DNA of 64,000 nucleotides from the NCBI GenBank assembly GCA_030427505.1, contig JAUICH010000001.1, positions 620,001 to 684,000 of the forward strand, written 5' to 3'. Below the pieces are notes generated by a model. The model ran no database searches. It was given only the letters and a program-made list of their open reading frames with translations, and was not told where the DNA came from. This document shows positions 41,247-50,961 of this stretch, one piece after another. Positions within the stretch are counted from its first letter, which is position 1. Each line of letters begins with the position of its first letter. This stretch comes from Verrucomicrobiia bacterium. GTDB taxonomy: Bacteria > Verrucomicrobiota > Verrucomicrobiia > Verrucomicrobiales > DEV007. Both the position numbers and the translations under genes were made by a program.

Positions 41247-42776
41247 ATGAATACCCCCATGCGACTTTCCATCCCTCTTCTCCTGGCCTTGGTGGCTCTG
41301 GTTTGCGTGTCCTTTCAGAACCCGGCCTCAGCCGCCGAGACGCCGAACATCGTTCTCATCTACGGCGACGACGTCGGCTATGGCGACCTGACTTGCTACG
41401 GAGCCGCCGAAGGTCTTACACCGAACCTGGATCGCATCGCGGCGGAGGGGCTGCGTTTTACCGACGCGCATTGTTCTTCGGCCACGTGCACGCCTTCGCG
41501 CTTTTCGCTGCTCACGGGCATGTATGCCTTCCGGCAGAAAGGCGTGCAGATCCTGAGCGGCGCCGCCGGAGCCGCCATCATGCCCGGCACGCCCACCGTG
41601 GCGGGCATGCTTCAGGGCGCGGGTTACAAGACGGCGGTCGTCGGCAAGTGGCACCTCGGCCTGGGCGACGACAAAGGCGCGGACTGGAACGGCGACGTGA
41701 AGCCGGGCCCCCTGGAGATCGGCTTTGACTACAGCTTCCTCATTCCCGCCACCGGCGACCGCGTGCCCTGCGTTTACCTGGAAGACCACCGCGTGGTGGG
41801 CCTGGACCCGGCGGACCCCATCTTCGTTCACTATGGAAAGGGCGACTTCGACGGCGGCCCGCAGGGGATAGATCACCCGGACGGCCTGAAAATGATGTTC
41901 AGCCACGGGCATAACCAGACCATTGTGAATGGCATCAGCCGCATCGGCCGGATGCGCGGCGGCACGGCCGCCCTGTGGAAAGATGAAGACATGGCCGACA
42001 CCATCACGGAGAAAGCCATCGCATTTATCGAGCGGGAAAAGGACCGTCCCTTCTTCCTCTACTTTTCCTTTCATGACATCCACGTGCCCCGCGTGCCGCA
42101 CGAGCGTTTCGTGGGCAAGTCCGGCATGGGACCGCGCGGCGACGCCATCGCGCAGATGGACTGGTGCGTGGGCCAGGTCCTGGACAAACTGGAAGCCCTG
42201 GGTCTGAAGGACAACACCCTGGTGATCTACTCCAGCGACAACGGCCCCGTCCTGGACGACGGCTACGAAGATGAGGCCGTGGAAAAACTCGGTAAGCACG
42301 AACCCGCCGGACCCTTCCGCGGCGGCAAGTACAGCGCCTTCGAGGCCGGAACCCGCGTGCCCCTCCTCGTCCGCTGGCCCGAACATGTGGAAGCAGGCAC
42401 GGTTTCAGACGCCCTGGTCAGCCAGGTAGACTTCTTCGCCAGCTTCGCCGCTCTGACCGGGCAGGAAGTGAAGGCCGGCGCCGCGCCGGACAGTGAAGAT
42501 CACTTGGCGGTCTTGATCGGAAAATCAAAGGAAGGCCGGACGGAGTTGGTGGAACAGGCCAAGCAACTGTCTTTAAGGATGGGTGCCTGGAAATACATCG
42601 AACCCGCCAAGGGCCCCGCGATCAACGCGAACACCAACACCGAGCTAGGCGTGGCGCCCGAACCTCAGCTTTATGACCTTTCTCAAGATCCTGGGGAGAT
42701 GAAGAATCTGGCGAACAAGATGCCTGATAAGACGGCGGAAATGAAAAAACGGCTGGAGGAGATCCGAAATCCGTAG
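41247..42776 (+). CDS. Secreted arylsulfatase
   Basis: 509 aa. Signal peptide 1-29 (ending ASAA). Alkaline-phosphatase-superfamily sulfatase: metal ligands D41-D42 in IYGDDVGYGD; the formylglycine signature C81-T-P-S-R; GKWHLG with Lys and His; and HDIHVP. A C-terminal strand follows. It hydrolyses sulfate esters, probably on polysaccharides, after formylglycine maturation of C81. Sulfatases are numerous in Verrucomicrobiota and Planctomycetota. It is followed 18 bases later by a cupin gene. Confidence 0.92.
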   Translation: MNTPMRLSIPLLLALVALVCVSFQNPASAAETPNIVLIYGDDVGYGDLTCYGAAEGLTPNLDRIAAEGLRFTDAHCSSATCTPSRFSLLTGMYAFRQKGVQILSGAAGAAIMPGTPTVAGMLQGAGYKTAVVGKWHLGLGDDKGADWNGDVKPGPLEIGFDYSFLIPATGDRVPCVYLEDHRVVGLDPADPIFVHYGKGDFDGGPQGIDHPDGLKMMFSHGHNQTIVNGISRIGRMRGGTAALWKDEDMADTITEKAIAFIEREKDRPFFLYFSFHDIHVPRVPHERFVGKSGMGPRGDAIAQMDWCVGQVLDKLEALGLKDNTLVIYSSDNGPVLDDGYEDEAVEKLGKHEPAGPFRGGKYSAFEAGTRVPLLVRWPEHVEAGTVSDALVSQVDFFASFAALTGQEVKAGAAPDSEDHLAVLIGKSKEGRTELVEQAKQLSLRMGAWKYIEPAKGPAINANTNTELGVAPEPQLYDLSQDPGEMKNLANKMPDKTAEMKKRLEEIRNP

Positions 42777-42794
42777 AAAAAGCGGCGGTGAGGA

Positions 42795-43139
42795 ATGAAG
42801 AGTAGGCCCATGAAAACGGGCAACCTGTATAAAAGCGTTCCTGGAGCGCAACCTCAGGAACTGTTGGAATTGTTAGCCGAGGACCGGAAGGGCCCGGTTC
42901 GGGTCGAACGGATCATTTCGCACGGACACTATTCGCCGGAAGGGTATTGGTACGATCAAGAGCAGCACGAGTGGGTCGTGCTGCTAAAGGGAGCGGCCCG
43001 GCTGAAGTTTGAAGAGGGAGACGAAATCGTGGAACTGAAGCCCGGAGACTACGTGAACCTCCCCGCTGGCTGCCGCCACCGGGTGGAGTGGACCACGGAA
43101 ACCGAACCCACCGTCTGGCTGGCGGTGCACTATGGTTAG
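42795..43139 (+). CDS. Cupin-domain protein
   Basis: 114 aa, one cupin barrel. Motif 1 region: PEGYWYDQEQHEWVVLLKGAARLKFEEGDE. Motif 2 region: LKPGDYVNLPAGCRHRVEWT. Several metal-type His and Glu positions are kept (H in QEQHEW, H in CRHRV). Substrate unknown. It is downstream of the sulfatase and may share its transcript. The ATG at 42810 is an alternative start. Confidence 0.85.
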   Translation: MKSRPMKTGNLYKSVPGAQPQELLELLAEDRKGPVRVERIISHGHYSPEGYWYDQEQHEWVVLLKGAARLKFEEGDEIVELKPGDYVNLPAGCRHRVEWTTETEPTVWLAVHYG

Positions 43140-43178
43140 GGTCCAGGCACCAGAGGACAGCGAGAAGAGAAGGTCGCA

Positions 43179-44135
43179 TTACTCTTTCGGCGGAGCATTC
43201 TTCCCGGCGTCCGCTTTCGCATTGGCGGGCTTTTGGCGAGGCTGAGGCTCCAGCGCCATTGGCTCGAAGGTGGCGAGATCCGGCAGCGTCGTGACAATGC
43301 CGTCCTTGGGAATCTCCTGTCCCGCGCTCCACACAATGCCGTTGAGGATGAACTTTCGCAGTTCCTCCACTTTCCAGTTCTTAAAGAAGTGCGGCATCAC
43401 GATCCCCATGCCGCGCCCGCCGTCCGCGCGCTCGACCGCCCAGGCGACGGTTTCGGGATGCGGGTCTTCCGGCGGGAGTTGAGAGAAAGCCAAGGGGGTG
43501 ACATTCTCTGCTAAGCCTGACCGTCCAAAGTAATTATTGTAGTATGGCTCATCCAGCAGCGTGAACGCCTGCCAGCCCCGCAGCACGGGATGTTCGGATT
43601 CCCCGGGAGTGATGGTGGCGGTAAAAATCTTCGCGATGGATTGGTGGTGTTCGCAGCGGGTGGCGAAGTAGCCGCCCGTCCAGTGGAGGAGGGGATGCTC
43701 CCCATCCGGAGCCACGTCGTCCTTGCCCAGGCCGGTGGCATAGTGAATGCAGACGAGGCCACAGCCGCGCTCCATCTCTGCCGCGAGTTGCGTCATGATG
43801 GCGTCTGAATTCTCAAAGCGTTCCGGCGGAAACTGATCGCCCAGCAGCGCGATGGTATCGGCCTTGTGCAGCACAGCGGCATCCGTGGGCCATTCGTAAA
43901 CGACCTGGGCGTCCAAGCCCGCCTGCTCCAGGCAGTAAGCCAGCAGCCGTGCTCCGGCGGCGGGTTCGTGAGTGCCGGGAGGATGCTTGCTCGGACCGGC
44001 AATGAGAAGCACTTCAGCGGAGCCCTGATCCGGGGCCGCGACACTATCCAGAAGCGTTCCGAAAGAGATGGCTATTGAAAGCAGGAAAGGAAGCAAAGGG
44101 ACCGGCGAAACCGGGAGCGACAGGGGTGTTTTCAT
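43179..44135 (-). CDS. Exported ThuA-domain protein
   Basis: 318 aa. Signal peptide about 1-33. The ThuA (glutamine-amidotransferase-like) domain spans about 40-270: VLLIAGPSKHPPGTHEPAAGA, CGLVCIHYATGLG, DEPYYNNYF and GRGMGIVMPHFFKNW. Family members in this phylum are often linked to sugar metabolism. The C-terminal 45 residues are Pro/Lys/Ala-rich. It converges on the cupin gene. Confidence 0.85.
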   Translation of the reverse strand: MKTPLSLPVSPVPLLPFLLSIAISFGTLLDSVAAPDQGSAEVLLIAGPSKHPPGTHEPAAGARLLAYCLEQAGLDAQVVYEWPTDAAVLHKADTIALLGDQFPPERFENSDAIMTQLAAEMERGCGLVCIHYATGLGKDDVAPDGEHPLLHWTGGYFATRCEHHQSIAKIFTATITPGESEHPVLRGWQAFTLLDEPYYNNYFGRSGLAENVTPLAFSQLPPEDPHPETVAWAVERADGGRGMGIVMPHFFKNWKVEELRKFILNGIVWSAGQEIPKDGIVTTLPDLATFEPMALEPQPRQKPANAKADAGKNAPPKE

Positions 44136-44214
44136 GGCTGAAGCCGATTCTGCGGGAAAGGCCTCTACGCGTCAACGAACGGTCTCAGGTACGTACGGGT
44201 TCGCAACCCGAAGG

Positions 44215-44416
44215 AAGGTGGTCCTCGACCTCCGGGGTCCGAGCCGGAATGGCAGAATACTCGCGAACTGGGCTCGCGATTCATAGCGGGGGTTGCCTTG
44301 CTCTATGCGCGAACCGGACGGACTTCGTTAGAGAGGGAAAGATGGCCGGTCCAAACGCCTGAGAAAAAGCTGCTTTGCCCTGTTCCCTCGAACGCGCTCG
44401 GAGATCGCGTCCCACC
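44215..44416. repeat. Dispersed ~200-bp repeat, copy B
   Basis: Same family and orientation as 40231-40402, about 30 bases longer. It lies upstream of the ThuA gene, so the two copies flank the CPBP-sulfatase-cupin-ThuA block. The 44136-44459 gap shows no gene. Confidence 0.65.
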
Positions 44417-44459
44417 TTTCGCCGAAGACCACGAGGTACGGAAATTCTGAGGCTCAGAC

Positions 44460-45662
44460 TCAGACAGCGGACCGCTTTCGACCCCGCCCAAAGAAGCGCC
44501 TCCACGCCAGGGCCAGCCCGGTCCAGACCAGGAGCACGGCGGCGAAGGAAGCCAGGGCCGCCAGGACCTGGCCCGGGAGACCGGCGGCTTCACCCGTGTG
44601 AACGGGTTTGACCCAGGTGCGCAGCGTGCGTCCGAGATTGTTCTCCGAGTCCCCGGCGGAAGGAGCAGCCATCTCCCCCGTCAGCCGGTTCAGCTTAACA
44701 TCAGTTCTAAGATCGGGACGCCCGCCGTTGCTTCGATCCACGCGGAATTCGATCTCCCTGGCTTCCGGGGCGGGCACTTTGAGAGAGATGGTTCTCCAGT
44801 CAGGATGCGCTTCCGTTACTTTGGCGAAGAAGGCCTCGTAGTCGGTAGTGTCTTCCGCTGCGGCCTGACCGGTCTTCCTGACCTCGCCACCGGGCCGTGC
44901 ACCCCCGGGGCCGCCGGGGCCGCCAGGACCCCGCCGCTCCCGGGGCGGCGGCGGCTCGCTACCCGCCAGTTGAAAGAGCAGACGGTTCGCCCAGGTGTAG
45001 GACATGATCAGGCCGGTAACGGTAATGATCAGAAAGAGCGGCGTCATCCAGAACCCGAAAGCATTGTGCCAGTTCCAGTCCCGGGCCTTGGGGTTCCGGG
45101 TCCAGCGGGGGACCGTGATATTGGCGAGGTTCTTGCGGGTCCATTTTTTGGGCCACCAGAGCACCAGGCCCGTCAGGGAAAGTCCCAGGAAGATCAGGCA
45201 CCCGGCGCCGGTAATAGCTTTCCCCGTGTCGCGCGCCTCATCCTGAAGAAGGAGCCAGCGGTGAAGCTCCAGCACGTCGTGAAAGAACGCGCGGGCCGTC
45301 TCCGCTCCGGAGCCGAGAGACTCTCCCGTGTAGGGGTTGAAGAAAGCCAGGTGCTCTCGCCCATAGCGCACCGCCACGGGCTGCCCGTCTCCCGCGGTCC
45401 ACGTCAGGTTGGATGGCGGCGCGTCCGGATAGGCGGTAGCGGCCTTCACGATCAAACGGGAAATCGGCAGGGGACCTTCGGGCTCAACGCCGGGGTTCGT
45501 CGCGGGCGCCTCCACCCGGAGATCCCGTTCCATCCAGGCGACAATCTGCTTCTCAAAGGCCAGGATCAGGCCCGTTCCAGCAAGCAACAGGATGACGGCG
45601 CCAGCGGCGCAGCCGGCAATCAAGTGAACCCAGAAAATGATCTTTCGCGGTTGGATACTCAT
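44460..45662 (-). CDS. PepSY-associated membrane protein (PiuB-like)
   Basis: 400 aa. Four membrane helices: about 10-37 (WVHLIAGCAAGAVILLLAGTGLIL), 148-168 (ITGAGCLIFLGLSLTGLVLWW), 202-222 and 370-390. PepSY-type periplasmic loops lie between. Conserved Trp and His positions include FWVHL and HRWLL. A Gly/Arg/Pro-rich insert (about 238-265) is unusual. PiuB-type proteins sit with TonB siderophore receptors and probably reduce iron in the periplasm. It diverges from such a receptor across two Fur-like boxes. Confidence 0.85.
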   Translation of the reverse strand: MSIQPRKIIFWVHLIAGCAAGAVILLLAGTGLILAFEKQIVAWMERDLRVEAPATNPGVEPEGPLPISRLIVKAATAYPDAPPSNLTWTAGDGQPVAVRYGREHLAFFNPYTGESLGSGAETARAFFHDVLELHRWLLLQDEARDTGKAITGAGCLIFLGLSLTGLVLWWPKKWTRKNLANITVPRWTRNPKARDWNWHNAFGFWMTPLFLIITVTGLIMSYTWANRLLFQLAGSEPPPPRERRGPGGPGGPGGARPGGEVRKTGQAAAEDTTDYEAFFAKVTEAHPDWRTISLKVPAPEAREIEFRVDRSNGGRPDLRTDVKLNRLTGEMAAPSAGDSENNLGRTLRTWVKPVHTGEAAGLPGQVLAALASFAAVLLVWTGLALAWRRFFGRGRKRSAV

Positions 45663-45753
45663 GCGAGGCGAAGGTTGGTGGGAGAGAGAAAGTAGGGTTA
45701 AAAAGCGCGGACCGGTGGTCGAAAGAAAAAATTGAAACTTGGCGCTTGTTAAT

Positions 45754-45772
45754 GCTAATGAGATTCATTTTC
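45754..45772. promoter_or_regulatory. Fur-like box 1
   Basis: GCTAATGAGATTCATTTTC matches the E. coli Fur consensus at about 15 of 19 positions. It lies 92 bases upstream of the PepSY gene. Confidence 0.65.
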
Positions 45773-45912
45773 AATAAGTAATTGACACTTGGGCTGCATT
45801 CGCTCAAATCAAGGCAGGTCCCGGGATTGTGGGGAGAACTCACCGGGATCAGGCGGGTAAAACCACCGTCAAATAATGACAAGGAAGCGCCAGACTAAGA
45901 GGTTGATTAATT

Positions 45913-45931
45913 GAGAGTGAATCCCATTATC
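45913..45931. promoter_or_regulatory. Fur-like box 2
   Basis: GAGAGTGAATCCCATTATC matches the Fur consensus at about 13 of 19 positions. It lies 128 bases upstream of the TonB receptor gene, on the receptor side of the divergent promoter region. Confidence 0.5.
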
Positions 45932-46058
45932 ACAGACAACATCGCAAACACGGCCTTTTCTCCTTGGTAGTAATTGAGACTAGGTCCCGGTATCAACGAA
46001 AGAAGCCACCCCTTTTTCAGCTGCCAGAATTTCCCATCACACACACTCCACTAACTCC

Positions 46059-48362
46059 ATGAGACCAAAAACAAACGCGAACAAACCTGGGGTCGCTCCC
46101 GAAAGCCTGCGGTTCACCAGCCGGAAGTTCACCCGCGAAGGACTGGCTGTGACCACGGTCCTTTGCGCCGCCGGAAACTTTGCTATTCCCACCGGAGCGG
46201 ACGCCGAAGACGCCCCGGCCGAGGCGGATGACTCCACGGTGCTGCCCGAGTACACCGTGGAAGGCATGGTCGACACCCTCTACAAGCCGGATGTGCTTTC
46301 CACGCCGAAGTACACCCAGCCGTTGGTGGACGTGCCAAAGACCATCACCATCGTCCCGAAGGAAGTGATGGAAGAGCAGAACGCCACCACGCTGCGCGAC
46401 GTGCTGCGCAATGTGTCCGGCATCAGCATCCAGGCCGGAGAGGGCGGCCAGCCCGCCGGGGATAACCTCTCCATCCGCGGCTTCAACGCCCGCACGGACA
46501 TCTTCGTGGACGGCATTCGCGACTTCGGCGCTTACAGCCGGGATTCCTTTAACCTGGAACAGGTGGAAGTGGCCAAGGGCCCCGCGTCTTCCACCTTTGG
46601 CCGTGGCGTCACGGGTGGCGCGGTGAACCTGGTGAGCAAAGAAGCCGGGCTCGATCCCTTCGTCGAAACGGTGCAGTCCGTCGGCACGGACAGCTACTAC
46701 CGGGGCACGCTGGACATCAATGAGCCGATTCCCGGTCTCGACGGCGCCGCCTTCCGCCTGAACACGATGTACACCAGCTACGACGTTCCGGGCCGCGACG
46801 AAGTGTCCAACGAGCGCTGGGGCGTGGCCGGGTCTTTGGCCTTCGGCCTGGGCGAACATGTGGTGGGTGAAGAGGTGGACCCGTCGGGTAAGACGGTGGT
46901 ACCTGTGTTAGGAGAATCCAAGGCCCGTCTTTTCCTGAGTTTCTTCTACCTGGAGGAAGACAATCAACCCGACTACGGCATTCCGTGGGTGCCCTCCTCC
47001 GTGAGCGATCCGCGCCTGACGCCTTACATCGACAAACCGGCGCCGGTGCCGTTCGACAGCTACTACGGCAGCGTGAACCGCGACTATGAAGAGACGGAAA
47101 CGATCATGGGTTCGCTTCGTTTCGAATACGATATCAGCGACTCCGTCATGTTCCGCGATCAGTTCCGCATCGGTCAGACAAAGCGGGACTCTGTCATCTC
47201 GGCGCCGCGTTTCAACGGCATTGGAGCCGGCATCCGCCGCGACGACTGGAAAGACCGGGACGAGGAGAACCTCTTTATCGTCAACCAAGCCGATCTGTTG
47301 CTCTCCTTCGACACCGGTCCGCTCGCGCACGACGCCATTTTCGGGGTGGAAGTCGCCTACGAAGAGTACGAGCGTCACCGCCGGGAGGAGCGGTTTGTAC
47401 CGGACACGGATCTCTTCAATCCCACGCCTTTCGATCCCGTCAGCGGATCCGCTTACCGGACCGGAGCGAAGAGCTACTCCGAGTCTCTAACCACGTCGCT
47501 CTACTTGTTCGACACCGTGGAGATCACCGAATGGCTGGAAGTCACGGGTGGCGTCCGCTATGACAACTTCGACCTGGACTTCACCTCCCGTGATGCGTCC
47601 GGCAGATCCGAAACGCTGAGCCGGGTGGATGAGATGACCAGCGGCCGCGCGGCGGTGGTCCTGAAGCCGACGGAAGACTCCAGCATCTACTTTGGCTGGG
47701 GCACGTCCTTTAACCCTTCAGGGGAACAGCTGACCCTCAGCTCCGGTGGGCGCGGTGGCGCGACCTTCGAAGTGGATCCCGAGAAGAGCGAGACCTTCGA
47801 GTTGGGCACCAAGTGGAACGTCTTCAATGACCGGCTCCAGCTCTCCGCGGCTCTCTTCCAGACCACGAAGACCAATGCCCGGACGACCGATCCCGCCGAC
47901 CCGACAAACACCATTGTCCTGGATGGCGAGCAGCGTGTCCGTGGTTTTGAGTTAGGCGTGGCCGGCTCCATCACCGACTGGTGGCGCATCTTCGGTGGCT
48001 ACACCTACCTGGACGGCGAAGTGACCGAATCCAGAAATCCGGACGAAGTCGGTCAGCGGCTGTCGAACACCCCGGAACATTCCCTGGGCCTGTGGACCGT
48101 GGTGGACCTGCCAGGCGGCTTCTTCATCGGTGGCGGACCTCAGTTCGTGGACAGCCGGTTTAACAATACCTCCAACGTCCGTGAAGCGCCTTCCTACTGG
48201 GTGTGGGACGCCGTGGTGGGCTATGAGGTGAACGAAAACTTCACCGTCCAGGTGAACGTCCACAACATCGCGGATGAGGAATACATCGACCGCGTGGGCG
48301 GCGGCCACTTCATCCCCGGCAATGGCCGCTCCGTGGTGGTGTCCGGCACCCTCCGTTTCTAA
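46059..48362 (+). CDS. TonB-dependent siderophore receptor
   Basis: 767 aa. A long signal-type N-terminus (1-48) precedes a possible TonB box (LPEYTVEG). The plug domain follows (about 75-200): VPKTITIVPKEVMEEQ, LRDVLRNVSGISIQAGEGG, SIRGFNARTDIFVDGIRD, EVAKGPASSTFGRG. The beta-barrel ends in a C-terminal Phe (VVVSGTLRF), the usual outer-membrane signature. It imports Fe-siderophore complexes. Neighbours are the PepSY protein (divergent) and piuC (downstream, 48 bases). It is most like the Fiu/PiuA catecholate group. Confidence 0.93.
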   Translation: MRPKTNANKPGVAPESLRFTSRKFTREGLAVTTVLCAAGNFAIPTGADAEDAPAEADDSTVLPEYTVEGMVDTLYKPDVLSTPKYTQPLVDVPKTITIVPKEVMEEQNATTLRDVLRNVSGISIQAGEGGQPAGDNLSIRGFNARTDIFVDGIRDFGAYSRDSFNLEQVEVAKGPASSTFGRGVTGGAVNLVSKEAGLDPFVETVQSVGTDSYYRGTLDINEPIPGLDGAAFRLNTMYTSYDVPGRDEVSNERWGVAGSLAFGLGEHVVGEEVDPSGKTVVPVLGESKARLFLSFFYLEEDNQPDYGIPWVPSSVSDPRLTPYIDKPAPVPFDSYYGSVNRDYEETETIMGSLRFEYDISDSVMFRDQFRIGQTKRDSVISAPRFNGIGAGIRRDDWKDRDEENLFIVNQADLLLSFDTGPLAHDAIFGVEVAYEEYERHRREERFVPDTDLFNPTPFDPVSGSAYRTGAKSYSESLTTSLYLFDTVEITEWLEVTGGVRYDNFDLDFTSRDASGRSETLSRVDEMTSGRAAVVLKPTEDSSIYFGWGTSFNPSGEQLTLSSGGRGGATFEVDPEKSETFELGTKWNVFNDRLQLSAALFQTTKTNARTTDPADPTNTIVLDGEQRVRGFELGVAGSITDWWRIFGGYTYLDGEVTESRNPDEVGQRLSNTPEHSLGLWTVVDLPGGFFIGGGPQFVDSRFNNTSNVREAPSYWVWDAVVGYEVNENFTVQVNVHNIADEEYIDRVGGGHFIPGNGRSVVVSGTLRF

Positions 48363-48410
48363 GCCGGATGGTTTCGCGTAAGCTTAGTTGATTAAAGTAA
48401 CCATATTGTC

Positions 48411-49103
48411 ATGCTGATTACGGTTCCAGATGTGCTTGCCGGTGAGGAGGTAGCCCAAGCCAGAAAGCTCTTGGATGAGGCGGAATGGACTGATGGCCGG
48501 GTAACGGCCGGCCATCAGTCCGCCAAAACCAAGGACAATTTACAGATTCCCGAGGGCCACCCGGCGGCGAAGGAATTGGGCGGCATGATCGTGCAGGCCC
48601 TGGGCAAGAACCCGCTCTTTCTGGCGGCGGCTTTGCCTCTGAAGGTTTTCCCTCCCTTGTTCAACAAATACACGGGGGGACAGTCCTTCGGCACCCATGT
48701 GGACAATGCCATCCGGCAGGTGCCGGGTTCCGGCGCCCGCATTCGCACGGACCTGTCCGCCACGCTCTTCTTCACCGGTCCGGACGAATACGACGGCGGT
48801 GAACTCTGTGTGGAAGATACCTATGGCGTACATCGCGTGAAGCTGCCGCCCGGACACATGGTGCTCTACCCGTCCACCAGCCTGCACCACGTCACGCCGG
48901 TGACCAGAGGCGCGCGCATCTGCTCCTTCTTCTGGCTGCAAAGCATGATCCGCAACGATGGGCGGCGTTCGCTGATGTTCGACCTCGACCTGGCGATCCA
49001 GCGGCTGGGGCGAGACTTGCCGGACAACGAAGTAGCCGAGAAAACCGCCGTGCAGTTGACCGGCGTGTATCACAATCTCCTGCGCGAGTGGGCTGAGATG
49101 TAA
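48411..49103 (+). CDS. piuC: Fe(II)/2-oxoglutarate dioxygenase PiuC (PKHD-type)
   Basis: 230 aa, the typical PiuC/YbiX length. The 2OG-Fe(II) centre is H96-x-D98 in FGTHVDNA and H159 in TSLHH, with the 2OG-binding Arg in TRGAR. N-terminal [13 protein letters not shown] and C-terminal [21 protein letters not shown] match the family. It is found beside TonB siderophore receptors and is iron-regulated. The substrate is unknown. It shares a convergent terminator with the TPR gene. Confidence 0.92.
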   Translation: MLITVPDVLAGEEVAQARKLLDEAEWTDGRVTAGHQSAKTKDNLQIPEGHPAAKELGGMIVQALGKNPLFLAAALPLKVFPPLFNKYTGGQSFGTHVDNAIRQVPGSGARIRTDLSATLFFTGPDEYDGGELCVEDTYGVHRVKLPPGHMVLYPSTSLHHVTPVTRGARICSFFWLQSMIRNDGRRSLMFDLDLAIQRLGRDLPDNEVAEKTAVQLTGVYHNLLREWAEM

Positions 49104-49200
49104 ACATAACCGGAATCCTAAGCGGTAACCTCTAAGAACGCTTTCTCCCTGACATAACGACTCTACGTGGGTAATGACCAGACCTGCGTTTAGGTGGCGC

Positions 49201-49246
49201 GGCGGCCTCGGAAGACCCTCGGGTTTTCCGGGGCCGCCAATTTTTT
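49201..49246. terminator. Strong terminator after piuC
   Basis: GGCGGCCTCGGAA and TTCCGGGGCCGCC pair over 13 positions (one G-U) with a 12-base loop, followed by AATTTTTT. It lies between convergent genes and touches the stop codon of the TPR gene. Confidence 0.85.
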
Positions 49247-50787
49247 CAGGCGGGGGAACCGTGCGCTTCCCACAGCGCTTTCAGCGCCGCGTGCGCGGCG
49301 CGAAGATCGTCCAGGATTTCCAGTGACTGGTCGAACTTTCCGTCGCCGAAGTTGGAAAAGCCTTTCTGCTGGCTGGCCACCAGTGCCTGAGTGATCTCCT
49401 CCACCGCGATGTCGTGCATCTCGCGGCTGTCAGCGGGAGCGCCGGGGGAGCGCTCCGGGTCCAGCGCTTCCAAAAGATACTCGGCCAGGAACTGGGGCTG
49501 ACGCAGCCGGTAGGCGCGCGCGCCGAAAAGGAACAGCTCGGAGGCCAGGGGCCGGTAGGCTTTCAGGCCACGCTGCTCCCAGTGCCGCTCCAGTGCCAGG
49601 CCTTCCTCCACGGTATCGGTGGCGGCATCTATCCGGTCGTCAAAACTTTCGCCGGAATTCGCGCCGGCATCGGAACCATTCTCTCCGGCATGATCGAGCA
49701 GCCATCCGGTGGCGCGGCAAAAGCTAATCCTGGCCCTCAGACCCAAGTCGGCGATCATGGGGTCGTTCTCTTCCACGCCGGCGATCAGGGCGAGACATTC
49801 CCGCGCGCTCTGGGCGGCGGCGGCGGCTTGCGGGGGATCGCACGAAAGTTGGGCGGTGCCTTGGTTCATCAGGACGCAGGCCAGGGTGCGGGCATGCTCC
49901 GGATGGTCCGGGGTGTTGGATGCGCGCAGGACGGAGGACGCCTCGTCAAAGCAACGCAAGGCATCTTGAAGCGTGGGGGCATCCATCTCCTGTCCCCGCA
50001 ACGCCACCAGGCCGCGATTCATCCAGGCGACCCCGAGGCGGGAGCGAAAGGAAGGGGACCGGTCGAGCGGAAGCTGCCGCAGATGGCTCACGGCTTCGTC
50101 AAAGCTCCTCAGGCTCTCCTGCTGAAAACTGCGACCCTCCGTTTCCCCATCGCCCAGGCGCGCCAAGGTGTCGGCCCGGTTCATCCAGGCGGCGGAAAGG
50201 CCCCAGCGGTAGTCGATCTTTTCGTCCAGTGGCAGAGCGGAGCGCGCGGCGACGGCTTCGTCGAAACAGCGTAGCGCTTCCCGGAGGTCTTCCGGTTCCT
50301 GGCCGCCAGCCAGCGTGAGGCCCCGGTTGGTCCAGATGTTGCCTTTCTGGTTCAGAATCTCCGGAGAAACGGGGGCGCCCGTCGCCTCCGCGGGCTGAAC
50401 CAGGAACCGGTCCAGCACTTCCAGGGCCCGGTCATAAAAGTTCAGGGCGTCCTGGCGCGGCTTGGGGGCTTCCGCTCCGGCTTCGTTGCCGATCGCTTCC
50501 GCCAGGGCGGACCGCTCCCGCGCCACATGGGCGCGCGTCGTCCAGGCCGAGGCCAGGAGCCGGTAGAGCCCGGCCCTTTCCTTTGGATCCGCGTCGCCGG
50601 AGGGCCCGGTTTCGAGCGCCGACTCCAGTAGCCGGACGGCGGTGTCCGCCTTTTCGGCGGCTTGGTTCAGAGCGTCGCCACCTTTGCCGGATTGAAGCAA
50701 GGTTTCGGCGGCCTTGAGGGCTTCCACCACCTGAGCGGCGGTGGGTGGGGTACCGGGTGAATCTGGCTGGGGAGGAGCGTCTTCCAT
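49246..50787 (-). CDS. TPR-repeat protein of unknown function
   Basis: 513 aa from the ATG at 50787; a GTG at 50811 adds eight residues. It is Pro/Ala-rich at the start, then helical repeats of TPR type across most of its length (for example QKGNIWTNRGLTLAGG, AWMNRADTLARLGDG, AWMNRGLVALRGQ, with recurring ALRCFDEA). No signal peptide or catalytic domain. A scaffold role is inferred from the fold only. Confidence 0.75.
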   Translation of the reverse strand: MEDAPPQPDSPGTPPTAAQVVEALKAAETLLQSGKGGDALNQAAEKADTAVRLLESALETGPSGDADPKERAGLYRLLASAWTTRAHVARERSALAEAIGNEAGAEAPKPRQDALNFYDRALEVLDRFLVQPAEATGAPVSPEILNQKGNIWTNRGLTLAGGQEPEDLREALRCFDEAVAARSALPLDEKIDYRWGLSAAWMNRADTLARLGDGETEGRSFQQESLRSFDEAVSHLRQLPLDRSPSFRSRLGVAWMNRGLVALRGQEMDAPTLQDALRCFDEASSVLRASNTPDHPEHARTLACVLMNQGTAQLSCDPPQAAAAAQSARECLALIAGVEENDPMIADLGLRARISFCRATGWLLDHAGENGSDAGANSGESFDDRIDAATDTVEEGLALERHWEQRGLKAYRPLASELFLFGARAYRLRQPQFLAEYLLEALDPERSPGAPADSREMHDIAVEEITQALVASQQKGFSNFGDGKFDQSLEILDDLRAAHAALKALWEAHGSPA

Positions 50788-50961
50788 GGCTGGGGCGTCC
50801 GCTGCGGGCACGGACCTGGGTCGCCCATTCCCTTCGTGGCCAAACCCTCTTCTGTCAAAGCGGGAGGCGTCGGCACGGCCATGCGCGGTCCCCTCGGAAG
50901 AAGTCGGGAAAATAGATGCCAGCGGATCTCCTCTGAGGGTGGGAGAAGGTAGGGGCAGCCC

